Source: Spirochaetaceae bacterium (GTDB lineage: Bacteria > Spirochaetota > Spirochaetia > JABEVK01). Taken from it: a stretch of DNA of 22,580 nt. Made by a program: the position numbers and the translations under genes. The stretch lies in the NCBI GenBank assembly GCA_023265735.1, contig JAHFSN010000004.1, forward strand, positions 1-22,580. Direction: 5' to 3'. The notes below the pieces were generated by a model, which saw only the letters and a list, made by a program, of their open reading frames with translations, did no database searches and was not told the origin of the DNA. Of this stretch, positions 1-7,362 are shown in pieces; the first letter of the stretch is position 1; each line of letters starts with the position of its first letter.

Positions 1-1635
1 CATGCCGCCCATGCCCCCCATTCCGCCGCCGGCGGGAGCCGGGGCCTTCTTCTCGGGCAGGTCGGTGACAGCGCATTCGGTAGTCAGCAGCAGTCCGGCG
101 ATGGAGGCGGCGTTCTGCAACGCACTCCGGGTCACCTTGGCGGGGTCAATGATCCCGGCCTTCATCATGTCGACCCATTCCATCTTGTTGGCGTCGAAGC
201 CCCAGCCCTTCTTCTCGCTCTTGGCCTTGTCGGCGATGATGGCACCGTCGACACCGGCGTTGTTGGCGATCTGGCGGATGGGTTCCTCCATGGCGCGGCG
301 GGCAATCTTGAAGCCAATCTTCTCTTCCTCGCTGAGGCTGGAGATGTCGGCCTTTTCCAGGGCCTGGGCCACCTGGACGAGGGCCACGCCACCACCGGGG
401 ACGATGCCTTCTTCAAGGGCGGCGCGGGTGGCCGACAGGGCGTCTTCCACCCGGTGCTTCTTCTCTTTCAGTTCCACTTCGGTGGGGGCCCCGACGTTGA
501 TCACGGCCACGCCGCCGGCGAGCTTGGCCAGGCGTTCCTGGAGCTTCTCCCGGTCGTAGTCGCTGGTGGTCTCTTCGATCTGGGCCCGGATCTGGGCCAC
601 GCGGTCCTTGATAGCCTTGGCGGTGCCCACGCCGTTGATGATGGTGGTGTTTTCCTTCTCGACCTTCACGGTCTTGGCTCGGCCGAGCTGCTTGAGCTCC
701 ACATTCTCGAGCTTCATGCCGAGGTCTTCGCTGACCAGCTCGCCACCGGTCAAGATCGCGATGTCTTCCAGCATGGCTTTGCGGCGGTCTCCGAACCCGG
801 GGGCCTTGACGGCACAGACCTGGAGCGCTCCCCGCATGTGGTTGACGACCAGGGTGGCCAAGGCCTCTCCATCGACGTCTTCGGCAATGATCAGAAGCTG
901 CTTTCCGGTCTGGACAACTTTTTCCAGGACGGGGAGCAGGTCCTTCATGGTGCTGATCTTCTTTTCGTAGATCAGGATGTAGGGATCTTCCAGCACGGCG
1001 GACAGGGTGTCACGGTTGGTTGCGAAGTAGGGAGAAAGGTAGCCACGGTCGAACTGCATTCCTTCGACGTACTCGATGGAGGTTTCGATGGTCTTGGATT
1101 CCTCGACGGTGATGACGCCGTCCTTCCCGACCTTCTCCATGGCGTTGGCGATCTGCTCGCCGATTTCCTTGTCGTTGTTGGCGGAAATCGAAGCGACCTG
1201 ACTGATCTCGTCCTTGTCGCCGCCGATGTCCTTGTGCATCTTGAGGAGTTCGGCCTTCGCCAGCTCCACAGCCTTGTCGATCCCCCTCTTGAGGGACATA
1301 GGATTGACACCCGCAGCCACGGACTTCAGACCTTCCTTGGCGATGGAATACGCCAACACGGTCGCGGTCGTCGTACCGTCGCCGGCCACGTCGTTGGTCT
1401 TGATGGCCACTTCCTTCACCAACTGGGCTCCCATATTTTCAAAGGGATCTTCCAGTTCGATTTCCCGAGCGACGGAAACTCCGTCCTTGGTTACAGTGGG
1501 TGCGCCGAACTTCTTGTCCAGAAGGACATTTCGGCCCTTGGGTCCCAGAGTGACCATCACAGCCCGGGAAAGTTTCTCGACGCCGTTCAACAGGGAACGT
1601 CGTGCCTCTTCGGTGAAGAGTAGTTGTTTTGCCAT
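1..1635 (-). CDS. groL: GroEL chaperonin (60 kDa), stop codon just outside window
   Basis: GroEL forms the double-ring cytoplasmic cage that folds proteins in an ATP-driven cycle with GroES. The minus-strand frame gives 545 codons from an ATG at 1635, starting MAKQLLFTEEARRSL. It carries the ATP-site motif GDGTTTATVL near residue 86 and ends in the typical GGMGGM repeats at the window edge, so only the stop and perhaps one or two residues are missing. AAGGAG lies 5 nt before the ATG. Family length is about 540-550, so the gene looks intact. No groES lies upstream: the next gene is divergent. A solitary groEL is known from spirochaetes. Identity is certain; the regulation is not. Confidence 0.97.
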   Translation of the reverse strand, partial: MAKQLLFTEEARRSLLNGVEKLSRAVMVTLGPKGRNVLLDKKFGAPTVTKDGVSVAREIELEDPFENMGAQLVKEVAIKTNDVAGDGTTTATVLAYSIAKEGLKSVAAGVNPMSLKRGIDKAVELAKAELLKMHKDIGGDKDEISQVASISANNDKEIGEQIANAMEKVGKDGVITVEESKTIETSIEYVEGMQFDRGYLSPYFATNRDTLSAVLEDPYILIYEKKISTMKDLLPVLEKVVQTGKQLLIIAEDVDGEALATLVVNHMRGALQVCAVKAPGFGDRRKAMLEDIAILTGGELVSEDLGMKLENVELKQLGRAKTVKVEKENTTIINGVGTAKAIKDRVAQIRAQIEETTSDYDREKLQERLAKLAGGVAVINVGAPTEVELKEKKHRVEDALSATRAALEEGIVPGGGVALVQVAQALEKADISSLSEEEKIGFKIARRAMEEPIRQIANNAGVDGAIIADKAKSEKKGWGFDANKMEWVDMMKAGIIDPAKVTRSALQNAASIAGLLLTTECAVTDLPEKKAPAPAGGGMGGMGGM

Positions 1636-1708
1636 AACAACTCCTTGATAAAAAGATGTTATAAAAAGATTTAATGGAAATAAGCCGCCGGCCACACCGG
1701 CTCGCCAA

Positions 1709-1742
1709 GTATCAAGATACAAATTTTGGACAGTGGCGTAAA
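1709..1742 (-). promoter_or_regulatory. candidate groEL promoter with palindrome over the -10 box
   Basis: On the minus strand a -35-like TTTACG (1737-1742) is followed after 17 nt by a -10-like TATCTT (1714-1719). Each matches the sigma70 consensus at four of six positions. The perfect inverted repeat GTATC-AA-GATAC (1709-1720) covers the -10 box and is a possible operator. A second small stem, GCCGG-CCACA-CCGGC (1687-1701), would lie in the leader RNA. No CIRCE repeat is visible. The rest of the 162-nt gap is AT-rich leader. This is a pattern match only. Confidence 0.35.
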
Positions 1743-1797
1743 GTCTTTTTGGAAAAAACCTTGACTAAGGCTGCCGGTTCGATCCAAGAATCTTTCC

Positions 1798-3372
1798 ATG
1801 CGGCTTCCCGCCACACAGCCTACCGTGTTCGTCGACCTCTCTCATCTCGACCTGCCCTCGACGATGGCCCTCCTTACCGACCTGGCTTCCCGCGAGGCCT
1901 GGGCGTCTGCGAGGACGGCGTCAGTCTGTCATTGGGTGCTGGGGCCCACCAAGAACATCGACGTCCTCGGGGCCCAGGGGAACGGACCGGACTTCCTGCG
2001 GGCTAGGCTGGCGGCCGGGGACCACCTGATCTGTACGAATCCCACTGGGTTGGATTGGAACTCTCTCTTTCCCGAGGAGGCGGCCCGGGAGGAACAGTAC
2101 GTGCGCAGCCTCGTCGGACGACCCCTGGACCTTGCCCTGGCTGCCACCCCCACGTCCCCTGATTGGCTCGCGGAAAGACCAAGCCGCACCTTGCGGATCG
2201 GCGCCGAGGGTGTCTGGATCGAGGGGAATTCCCGACGGGGTTACGTGCCCTGGGCCCCCCACAATTCCCGTAGCAAGGCCGGTGCGTGGTGGCTGGTCCC
2301 CGGGCAGGCCCTCTTTTCTCTTCCCCCGACACCCTGGACAACCCTGCCGGAAGAGCGCCTCGTTCCGAAGCAGACGCCGGACACCATCGATCCTTCCTGC
2401 CCGTCTCCCCGAGAAAAGGAGGCGATCTACGCATTGGGAGCCGCCAGGCGGGAGCCCCCTTCTTCCCCGCTTCGGCAGGCGGTGCTCCTGCCTGTGAAAG
2501 GATTTCCCGGACTGGGCACCCGCGACGTTGTGGACTTTGAGGAGTCCCTAGGAGGTGTCCGAAAGCGGGCGCTCATCGCCAACATGCAGGGCCAAACGGA
2601 CCTGAGGGAGGCCGGGTTACACGTGAGATTTTCGGGTGGACGGCTCGTTTCGGTAGTCGACGAGAAGAGCGGACTTGTGCTCTGCTCCGGCTCCCAGTCC
2701 GCCGTGACGTGGGGAGGGAAGAGCCATCCCTTTGTGATCAACAGCGCGTTTTCTTTCGAGGGAGACTATTCGTGGGGTCTGCGCCAGAGCCTGCTCTTGG
2801 AACACGAAGACCTTGTGGAACCAGGCCGCGCCATCCTCGATTTCTTCTTCGTGCAGGAGAGTCCCGAGCTCTTCGTTTCGGCCACGGTTCGATGGCCGCA
2901 GTGGCGGGTTCCCACGTCGATCCAGCGATGGGCCATCTTGGAAACCACTCTCTTTGAGGTCCCAGCCACCCATCCCTTGACCAGCCGGGTCTTCTGGCCC
3001 GATGGGCAGTCGACGGATAGGATGACCCGAAGGCCGAAGGCGGGCCGATGCACGGGCACGGACTTCCTCTTCACGGCTGGCCCGGCGGGGCTCGTCGTCG
3101 GATTTCCCCAAAATCAGACGGCGCGACCCCATTCGTTGCCTTGGGAAATCGTGCGGACCGGGGGCAAGCCTCGCCTCGTTGTCAATCCCGAGGGGGGGAC
3201 GACCCCCAAGCCGAGCGCCCATTTCGATGGGGTCGAAGAGCACTTCAGCTTCTACTTCGCCCGACCCGAGGGGGCCAAGCTCCCCTTCGAAGTGACCCGG
3301 AAGCAGGCGGTGGAGCTCATCTCCCCCCATCTTCAGGTTCCCCCGGCCCCCGGGACAGCTTCCGAATCTTGA
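1798..3372 (+). CDS. uncharacterised 524-residue protein, C-terminal beta-sandwich-like region
   Basis: I do not recognise this family. The protein has no signal peptide or membrane segment, so it is probably cytoplasmic. Residues 1-160 contain mixed alpha/beta stretches such as TVFVDLSHLDLP. Residues 262-500 are rich in predicted beta strands; the stretch near 274-296 (RFSGGRLVSVVDEKSGLVL) resembles the start of the mutarotase-like supersandwich at the C-terminus of family 38 glycoside hydrolases. That resemblance is weak, and no catalytic residues can be assigned. An in-frame stop at 1762-1764 limits the start to ATG 1798 or an upstream CTG at 1771; ribosome binding is poor for both. It is divergent from groEL, and its stop codon lies inside the rpsD -35 box. 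A carbohydrate-related role is only a guess. Confidence 0.7.
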   Translation: MRLPATQPTVFVDLSHLDLPSTMALLTDLASREAWASARTASVCHWVLGPTKNIDVLGAQGNGPDFLRARLAAGDHLICTNPTGLDWNSLFPEEAAREEQYVRSLVGRPLDLALAATPTSPDWLAERPSRTLRIGAEGVWIEGNSRRGYVPWAPHNSRSKAGAWWLVPGQALFSLPPTPWTTLPEERLVPKQTPDTIDPSCPSPREKEAIYALGAARREPPSSPLRQAVLLPVKGFPGLGTRDVVDFEESLGGVRKRALIANMQGQTDLREAGLHVRFSGGRLVSVVDEKSGLVLCSGSQSAVTWGGKSHPFVINSAFSFEGDYSWGLRQSLLLEHEDLVEPGRAILDFFFVQESPELFVSATVRWPQWRVPTSIQRWAILETTLFEVPATHPLTSRVFWPDGQSTDRMTRRPKAGRCTGTDFLFTAGPAGLVVGFPQNQTARPHSLPWEIVRTGGKPRLVVNPEGGTTPKPSAHFDGVEEHFSFYFARPEGAKLPFEVTRKQAVELISPHLQVPPAPGTASES

Positions 3373-3397
3373 CACCCCTGCACTTCCTCTCTAAACT
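3369..3397 (+). promoter_or_regulatory. sigma70-type promoter of rpsD
   Basis: A perfect -35 box TTGACA (3369-3374), a 17-nt spacer and a -10-like TAAACT (3392-3397, four of six matches) lie about 80-105 nt before the rpsD start. The TGA stop of the preceding gene (3370-3372) is inside the -35 box. Transcription would begin near 3404, giving a leader of about 72 nt. This lets rpsD be expressed independently of the main ribosomal cluster. Confidence 0.65.
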
Positions 3398-3412
3398 CTT
3401 TCAGTTATCTTG

Positions 3413-3457
3413 GGGTGCGTTTGCGCCCGTAAGATCGCCTTCGTGTAAGGCGTCTAC
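3413..3457 (+). promoter_or_regulatory. two tandem hairpins in the rpsD leader
   Basis: Hairpin one pairs GGGTGC (3413-3418) with GCGCCC (3423-3428) around a GTTT loop, with one G-U pair. Hairpin two pairs CGCCTT (3436-3441) with AAGGCG (3447-3452) around a 5-nt loop, and extends outward as GTA/GA with TC/TAC to 3429-3457 with two single-base bulges. The two stems abut and could stack. The ribosome binding site AAGGAG (3465-3470) is 7 nt further on. S4 represses its own mRNA in several bacteria, so this is a candidate S4 operator, though no known S4 pseudoknot was recognised. Confidence 0.5.
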
Positions 3458-3475
3458 CCTCCTCAAGGAGTATCC

Positions 3476-4102
3476 ATGAACAGGAACCGAAAGAACGTTC
3501 CCAAAGGGAAACTGGTTCGGCACCTGGGGATCAACATTTTTGAGCAGCCGAAGTACGACAAGCTGCTGAAAAAGAAACCCCATGCTCCCGGAATGCACGG
3601 TCCGAAAAAGAAGCGGACCAAGCAAACCGAGTACGGCAAGCAGCTGGTTGAAAAGCAGAAGCTGAAGTTTGCCTACGGCGTCTCCGAACGCCAGATCCGC
3701 AACATTTTCGAAAAGGCCAAGACGATGCCCGGTATCACCGGTGACTCGATGCTGAGTCTGCTGGAGCGACGGCTCGACAACGTGATTTTCCGCCTCGGAT
3801 TGTCCACCAGCCGTTCCCAGGCCCGTCAGATGGTCGGTCATGGTCATTTCCATGTCAACGGCCGTGTCGTGAATATCCCCTCTTACAGTGTGAAAGGCGG
3901 CGACGTGATTTCCGTGAAAGACCGGGAAAGCGTCAAGAAACTCGTGCGCGAGCAGTATGCCAAGCATTCGGGCAAGGCCAAGAGCGCGTGGATCAACTTC
4001 GCGGAAGACGCTCTGCAGGCTACTGTGGACCATCTCCCCCGCCGGGAAGAAATTCCCACGATCGCCAACGAACAGATGGTGGTTGAACTCTACGCCAAGT
4101 AA
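3476..4102 (+). CDS. rpsD: 30S ribosomal protein S4, cysteine-free form
   Basis: S4 binds the 5' domain of 16S rRNA early in small-subunit assembly and lines the mRNA entry path. The 208-residue product has the usual length. It contains the N-terminal rRNA-binding part, with PHAPGMHGPKKKRTKQTEYG at about residues 35-56, and the S4 RNA-binding fold around LERRLDNVIFRLGLSTSRSQ and HFHVNGRVVNIPSY. No cysteine is present, so this is the form without the N-terminal zinc knuckle. The start is well set by AAGGAG 5 nt upstream. In most bacteria rpsD lies between rpsK and rpoA; here it stands alone on the opposite strand with its own promoter, as I recall for some spirochaetes. It may regulate itself through the leader hairpins. 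Confidence 0.97.
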   Translation: MNRNRKNVPKGKLVRHLGINIFEQPKYDKLLKKKPHAPGMHGPKKKRTKQTEYGKQLVEKQKLKFAYGVSERQIRNIFEKAKTMPGITGDSMLSLLERRLDNVIFRLGLSTSRSQARQMVGHGHFHVNGRVVNIPSYSVKGGDVISVKDRESVKKLVREQYAKHSGKAKSAWINFAEDALQATVDHLPRREEIPTIANEQMVVELYAK

Positions 4103-4129
4103 TCGTACCGATTTGGTGCAGAGAGAAAT

Positions 4130-4243
4130 GTCGGCTCCGGCCGCGTAAAACAGACTTGTCTTTCGCCGGGCAATGGATGTTCCCCGGGTGCTCGCTTTGC
4201 GGGACCTTCGGGTTGTGGTTTGGGAGCCGACTTTCTTGTTTCT
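4130..4243 (+). terminator. long-range stem and T-rich tail after rpsD; possible terminator or structured RNA
   Basis: GTCGGCTCC (4130-4138) is perfectly complementary to GGAGCCGAC (4223-4231), enclosing 84 nt. The T-rich stretch TTTCTTGTTTCT follows at 4232-4243. Inside are smaller possible stems: CCGGG with CCCGG around 4167-4187, and a GACC/GGTT stem closed by a TTCG tetraloop near 4203-4214. The element fills most of the gap between the convergent rpsD and tlyA. On the other strand the stem is followed by only a weak T-rich run. It may terminate rpsD transcription, or be an independent RNA. Confidence 0.45.
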
Positions 4244-4970
4244 AGCGTCGGACGAGGCGCCCCAGGAACTCCTGGTTTCCCCGCCGCCCTCTGACAGCCG
4301 AGGGCATTCGTTCGGCAAGTGTCACGCCTTCGTCCCTTAAGTCCCTTTCCAAGACTTCCAGGATTTCCTCGAGCCGTCCGTCGGGGACTACCCCCTGAAA
4401 GTCGGAGGGCGGCTGCACCCACTCAAACTGAGGCTTAATCAGGGCTATCATCCAGCCTTCTTGGGTCAACGAGAGGATCTTCGACGCCGCACCCCGCAGG
4501 GACCGAAACGAGAGGTCCGCCACCGCCGCGTGAGGAACCGGGCTGAGGGCCTCAACCTCCATGATGTTCGTCCCTTCCCTAACAACGACCCGCGGATCCA
4601 CTCGAAGCTTCCAGTCCAGCTGGCCCACACCCACGTCCACGGCATGGACGGAGAGGGCCCCGCGCTGGAGCAAAGCGTCGGTGAACCCGCCCGTGGAACT
4701 CCCGGCGTCCAGAAAGACCTTGCCGGCCACGACAACACTCCAGGCTTCGAGGGCCGGGTCGAGCTTGAAGCCCCCTCGGCTGACAAACTTTTTTGAGGAC
4801 AGCGTCACCTCGGCATCAGCAGAAACGGAAGCCTTGGGATCCCGAATCACAGACCCGTCGATGACGACCTCGGCGCAGAGAACCCGGGAGTAGAGCTTCT
4901 CCCGAGGAAGGTCGGGGTACAGCTGCACGAGGAGATCGAGAACCGTGAGAGTCCGAGGTTTCTTCTTCAT
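4242..4970 (-). CDS. tlyA: TlyA family rRNA (cytidine-2'-O)-methyltransferase
   Basis: TlyA enzymes use S-adenosylmethionine to 2'-O-methylate cytidines in rRNA; in mycobacteria this makes ribosomes sensitive to capreomycin. The 242-residue product has an N-terminal S4-like RNA-binding domain (about 8-60) and the linker motif FVSRGGFKLDPAL. The methyltransferase domain shows the SAM loop FLDAGSSTGGFTDALLQRGA, followed by VDVGVGQLDWKLR, DPRVVVREGTN and KPQFE. These match the family closely. The ATG shares the sequence ATGA with the ymdB stop, a 4-nt overlap, so translation is probably coupled. The historical name hemolysin is misleading. It is the last gene of the rny-ymdB-tlyA unit. Confidence 0.92.
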   Translation of the reverse strand: MKKKPRTLTVLDLLVQLYPDLPREKLYSRVLCAEVVIDGSVIRDPKASVSADAEVTLSSKKFVSRGGFKLDPALEAWSVVVAGKVFLDAGSSTGGFTDALLQRGALSVHAVDVGVGQLDWKLRVDPRVVVREGTNIMEVEALSPVPHAAVADLSFRSLRGAASKILSLTQEGWMIALIKPQFEWVQPPSDFQGVVPDGRLEEILEVLERDLRDEGVTLAERMPSAVRGRRGNQEFLGRLVRR

Positions 4971-5761
4971 ACTCGAAGGCGCTGGATCGAAAGAGCCCGG
5001 CCGGAGGCCGCGTCGACGGTCACCAGGGCCCCGTGGATGCAGGCCGGGGCGTCGAGGACCTCGGACCGGAGCGGCAGCATGGTGAGCGCTCGGCGGATGC
5101 TGACTTCGGGATCGCTTCCGATCACGGACCCCTCGGGACCGCACATTCCCAGGTCGCTCTGGAACGCCGTCCCCAGGGGGAGAATTCTCTCGTCGGCGGT
5201 GGCGACGTGGGTATGGGTCCCAACCACGGCCGACGCCACCCCGTCGAGCCAATACCCGAAAGCTTCCTTCTCTTCGGGGGCCTCTGCGTGGAAGTCGACG
5301 AAAAGCAGGGGCGTCTCCTGGCTCAGCCGGGTCAGGAGCTCCTTCCCTCTTGAGAACGGATCGTCGATGGACGCCATGCGGCTGCGTCCCTGCAGATTGA
5401 CCACAGCCGCCTTCCAGCCCTCGCCCTCCACCACACACCAGCCCTTTCCCGGTAAGCCCGCCGGATAGTTGTCGGGTCTCAAAAGGCGGTCTTCCGCAGC
5501 CAGCAGATCCGTGATCTCCCTTTTCTCCCAGACGTGGTTGCCCGTGGTTACCACGTCGACCCCGGCTTCCCGGAGGCCGTGATACTGCTCGGGGAGCAGT
5601 CCCAGCCCGTCCTCGGCGGCGTTCTCGGCGTTGACGACGACCAGGTGCGGCAGGAAAGTTGTTTTCAGTTCGGGAAGTTTTGACAAAATGGCCCTGTACC
5701 CGGAAAGACCCACGAGGTCTCCCAGGAACAGGGCCCTGAATTCAACGAGCGTATTCGACAA
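4967..5761 (-). CDS. ymdB: YmdB/TIGR00282 family metallophosphoesterase
   Basis: This family hydrolyses phosphodiesters; the Bacillus member acts on 2',3'-cyclic nucleotides and affects biofilm development. Dimetal-site motifs appear in order: LFLGDLVG, VVNAENAAEDGLG, TTGNHVWEKRE, VDFHAEAPEEKEA and VVGTHTHVATADERIL. No ATG or GTG lies near the expected N-terminus. TTG at 5761 gives 264 residues, the length I recall for Bacillus YmdB, and overlaps the end of rny by 20 nt; no good ribosome binding site is visible there. Family members usually begin about four residues before LFLGD, so a nearer unconventional start cannot be excluded. Placement next to rny is conserved in many bacteria and fits a role in RNA turnover. 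Confidence 0.9.
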   Translation of the reverse strand: MSNTLVEFRALFLGDLVGLSGYRAILSKLPELKTTFLPHLVVVNAENAAEDGLGLLPEQYHGLREAGVDVVTTGNHVWEKREITDLLAAEDRLLRPDNYPAGLPGKGWCVVEGEGWKAAVVNLQGRSRMASIDDPFSRGKELLTRLSQETPLLFVDFHAEAPEEKEAFGYWLDGVASAVVGTHTHVATADERILPLGTAFQSDLGMCGPEGSVIGSDPEVSIRRALTMLPLRSEVLDAPACIHGALVTVDAASGRALSIQRLRV

Positions 5762-7277
5762 CCCGGGTTTCCCGGATAATCGTGACCTTAATCCGACCAG
5801 GGTAATGCAAGTCAGACTCAATCTTCTTGGCAATGTCCTTCGCCAAGTCCTTGGCCTGCAGGTCGTTGACGGTCTCGTTGTTGACGATGATGCGGATCTC
5901 GCGGCCGGCCTGGATGGCGTAGCACTTGTCGACGCCGGGGAAGCTGGTGGCGATGTTCTCCAGGCCTTCCAGCCTCTTGATGTAGTTGTCGAGGGTCTCG
6001 CGGCGGGCGCCCGGACGACTGGCCGAAATCGCGTCGGCAATCTGTACCAGCACCGACTCGGGACACACCGGCTCCACGTCATTGTGGTGCGCAGCAATCC
6101 CGTTGACCACCTTCGAGTCCTCGCCCATCTTCTTAGCCAGCTCGGCGCCCAGCTCGGCATGGTTCTCGTCGCCTTCGGACTCCATGCCCTTACCAATGTC
6201 ATGGAGGAGGGCAGCCCTGCGGGCCAAGTCGCGGTCGAGGCCGATCTCGGCGGCCAGCATCCCCGCGAGGATGGAGACTTCCTTGGAATGGGCCAACACG
6301 TTTTGCCCGTAGCTGGTTCGGAAATGAAGTCGCCCGAGGGCCTTCACCAGCTCCTGGTTCAGGTTGTGGATGCCCATGTCGAAGCACACCCTCTCGCCTT
6401 CCTCGTAGATCGTTTGGTTGATTTCCTTGGCGACCTTGTTAACGACCTCTTCGATGCGGGCGGGATGGATTCGTCCGTCCTGGATGAGTCTCTCGAGGCT
6501 GGTCTTAGCAATCGTCTTGCGAATCGGATCAAAACACGAGATGACCACGGCCTCGGGGGTGTCGTCGATGATGACGTCGACGCCGGTCAAGGTCTCCAGA
6601 GTTCGGATGTTGCGGCCTTCACGGCCAATGATCCGGCCCTTCATCTCTTCGTTCGGCAGGGACACCGACGTAACGGTCACCTCGGACGTCACCTCGGTGG
6701 CCACCCGTTGAAGGGTGGTCACGAGGATGTCGCGGGCGCGTTTCTCCGCTGAGGTCGTCGCTTCCTGCTCGATCTTGTTGATAATGACCTGAGCGTCGTG
6801 CTTCGCATCATTCTCCATCTTCTGGATGATCATGCGCTTGGCATCTTCCGCAGTGAGTCCCGAGATCCTTTCGATTTCCGCTTTGAGAAAGCCTTCCTGT
6901 TCAGTCAGGCCCACCTCACGGTTCGCTATGTCTTTTTCTTTGGCCTCAAATGCCAAGAGTTGCTGGTCTACGCCCTGCAGTTTCTTTTCTAGGTTGTCTT
7001 CTTTCTGCTGAAGCCTTTTTTCGAATTTCTGAAGCTCAGCCCGGCGGTCCCGAAGATCCCTCTCCTGGTTATTGCGATCTCGGATGAGCTGGTCTTTGGC
7101 TTCCAGCAACATCTCCTTTCGCTTGTTCTCAGCTTCTTTTATCGCTTCCTGCTTTACTCGTTCAGCTTTCTGCTCCGAAGAAGAAAGTTGGTATTTGGCA
7201 TACAGCCAGCGGACGGTCCAACCCAATAGAAGACCTGCAGGGAGCGTTATCAGGGTCACCAAAAGCGTGTTTCCCAT
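5742..7277 (-). CDS. rny: ribonuclease Y
   Basis: RNase Y is a membrane-anchored endoribonuclease that starts mRNA decay. The 511-residue product has an N-terminal membrane helix (about 3-22, LLVTLITLPAGLLLGWTVRW). A long charged coiled coil follows (about 30-170), then a KH domain with GRIIGREGRNIRTLE near 215-230. The HD domain shows HSKEVS and LLHDIGK, with HH further on in AAHHNDVEP. This order and length are typical. The ATG at 7277 follows the binding site GAGGAG. It has its own upstream promoter and leads ymdB and tlyA. Functional assignment is firm. Confidence 0.97.
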   Translation of the reverse strand: MGNTLLVTLITLPAGLLLGWTVRWLYAKYQLSSSEQKAERVKQEAIKEAENKRKEMLLEAKDQLIRDRNNQERDLRDRRAELQKFEKRLQQKEDNLEKKLQGVDQQLLAFEAKEKDIANREVGLTEQEGFLKAEIERISGLTAEDAKRMIIQKMENDAKHDAQVIINKIEQEATTSAEKRARDILVTTLQRVATEVTSEVTVTSVSLPNEEMKGRIIGREGRNIRTLETLTGVDVIIDDTPEAVVISCFDPIRKTIAKTSLERLIQDGRIHPARIEEVVNKVAKEINQTIYEEGERVCFDMGIHNLNQELVKALGRLHFRTSYGQNVLAHSKEVSILAGMLAAEIGLDRDLARRAALLHDIGKGMESEGDENHAELGAELAKKMGEDSKVVNGIAAHHNDVEPVCPESVLVQIADAISASRPGARRETLDNYIKRLEGLENIATSFPGVDKCYAIQAGREIRIIVNNETVNDLQAKDLAKDIAKKIESDLHYPGRIKVTIIRETRVVEYAR

Positions 7278-7308
7278 AAACTCTCCTCTGTCGATTTTTC
7301 TCTGAGTG

Positions 7309-7337
7309 AGTATATAACAAATTGTTCACCGAGGCAA
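7309..7337 (-). promoter_or_regulatory. sigma70-type promoter of rny-ymdB-tlyA
   Basis: On the minus strand TTGCCT (7332-7337) is separated by exactly 17 nt from TATACT (7309-7314), which matches the -10 consensus at five of six positions. The start of transcription would be near 7302, giving a leader of about 25 nt with GAGGAG before the rny ATG. The promoter lies in the 85-nt gap after the membrane-protein gene, so the RNA-turnover genes can be expressed apart from the ribosomal cluster. Confidence 0.65.
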
Positions 7338-7362
7338 CCGCTATTTTGGCCGGGTCGATTCG

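Noticed and set aside
454..1623. A 389-codon plus-strand frame opposite groEL
   Set aside because: The minus strand encodes a clear GroEL over the same bases; the plus-strand product is an antisense shadow with no start signals.
1636..1797. CIRCE operator before groEL
   Set aside because: Neither arm of the TTAGCACTC/GAGTGCTAA repeat is present on either strand.
4130..4243. Signal recognition particle RNA or another standard RNA gene after rpsD
   Set aside because: The conserved SRP loop motifs were not found, and the element does not match any standard RNA I can recognise.
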